64,000 nucleotides of DNA, taken from the NCBI RefSeq assembly GCF_023702635.1, contig NZ_CP098455.1, forward strand, positions 310,001 to 374,000. Reading direction: 5' to 3'. Of this stretch, positions 63,667 through 64,000 are shown in pieces. How positions within the stretch are numbered: the stretch's first letter is position 1; every line of letters begins with the position of its first letter. The stretch is from Spongiibacter taiwanensis. GTDB taxonomy: Bacteria > Pseudomonadota > Gammaproteobacteria > Pseudomonadales > Spongiibacteraceae. Both the position numbers and the translations under genes were made by a program. The notes under the pieces are model-generated. The model searched no databases. It saw nothing but the letters and a program-made list of their open reading frames with translations, and had not been told where the DNA came from.

Positions 63667-64000
63667 TTAAACCCGGCTTTCCCGACGATGCATAAAGGCA
63701 AGGCGCTCGAGCAAATGGACGTCCTGCTCATTCTTGAGTAGCGCGCCGTACAGCGGCGGAATCGCCTTGCTGCCATCCCGGTTCTTCAGAATCTCCTCGG
63801 GGATATCGTCGGCCATCAGCAATTTTAGCCAATCAATCAACTCGGATGTAGACGGTTTCTTCTTCAGGCCGGGAATCTCACGGACTTCAAAGAACACCTC
63901 CAGCGCCTCCTGAACCAGCTTCTTGGCAATGCCGGGATAGTGCACTTCCACAATCTGCTCCATGGTCGCGCGATCCGGGAATTTGATGAAATGGAAAAAG
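63667..64000 (-). CDS. MoxR-family AAA+ ATPase, C-terminal part (N-terminus beyond right edge)
   Basis: The frame is open to the window edge; the visible part reads F-H-F-I-K-F-P-D-R near the edge, then P-G-I-A-K-K-L-V-Q-E-A-L and S-T-S-E-L-I-D-W-L-K-L-L, the lid region of MoxR/CoxD-like ATPases. Walker motifs lie outside. The Met at 63963 is internal, because upstream codons continue the family pattern. It precedes the VWA gene by 4 bases, the standard MoxR-VWA pair. Confidence 0.82.
   Translation of the reverse strand, partial: FFHFIKFPDRATMEQIVEVHYPGIAKKLVQEALEVFFEVREIPGLKKKPSTSELIDWLKLLMADDIPEEILKNRDGSKAIPPLYGALLKNEQDVHLLERLAFMHRRESRV

Overview
The window is chromosomal DNA of a gammaproteobacterium. 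Gene content and order resemble the Pseudomonas chromosome (uvrY/gacA-uvrC-pgsA-tRNAs; murB-ptpA-kdsB-lpxK-msbA-exbD-exbB-comEC; lolCDE; nqrA-F; gap-mfd-csiV; lexA-sulA...topA). The complete Na+-NQR operon, a CsiV-type protein and several small gammaproteobacterial families suggest a marine lineage near Cellvibrionales/Spongiibacteraceae. That placement comes from remembered synteny and has not been tested with a tree. Most genes lie on the minus strand.

Layout. 0-8.5 kb is mixed accessory and metabolic DNA: a cut-off lipoprotein, a CPA1 Na+/H+ antiporter, a HIT protein, an MBL-fold hydrolase, a Tat-exported molybdenum hydroxylase pair of the isoquinoline 1-oxidoreductase type, an outer-membrane barrel and an endonuclease/exonuclease/phosphatase protein. 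8.6-13.2 kb holds the tRNA-Gly/tRNA-Cys/tRNA-Leu trio that normally follows pgsA. Here tRNA-Leu is separated from tRNA-Cys by about 4 kb of accessory DNA: an integrase remnant, a SRAP/YedK gene, a small lipoprotein and a large S8/S53-like protease with a CFI-box C-terminus. 13.3-29.1 kb is housekeeping DNA: GacA, UvrC, PgsA, then envelope biogenesis (MurB, KdsB, LpxK, MsbA, ExbBD, LolCDE) and ComEC. 29.2-32.4 kb has a DAHP synthase-family gene followed by an IS481-like element inserted among inverted, hairpin-rich repeat units. 32.5-39.6 kb is nqrABCDEF-apbE-nqrM. 39.8-54.1 kb has an NAD-dependent GAPDH, Mfd, CsiV, a methylthioinosine phosphorylase, an MscS channel, lexA-sulA with two SOS boxes, and topA. 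54.4-64 kb has a universal stress protein, Uup, Slt, a MOSC protein, a glutaredoxin-like protein, AmtB without an adjacent glnK, a TrmH-family methyltransferase and a MoxR/CoxE-like ATPase-VWA pair cut by the right edge.

Most noteworthy is the two-gene unit at 8.9-11.7 kb. A small lipoprotein shares, by eye, a collinear block of about 62-64 residues with the pro-region of the protease encoded directly downstream. The protease has Glu where subtilases carry catalytic His and ends in a Gly-rich linker, a CFI-box and a hydrophobic anchor. The pair lies in the accessory block that splits the tRNA cluster. The second notable item is the pair of inverted repeat units at 30.5-32.4 kb, whose stems differ in sequence yet remain complementary around a shared loop motif.

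All family assignments come from motif recognition in translated sequence; no database search was run. Where the longest possible reading frame began upstream of a better start, I moved the start using ribosome-binding sites and family lengths and say so in the entry.
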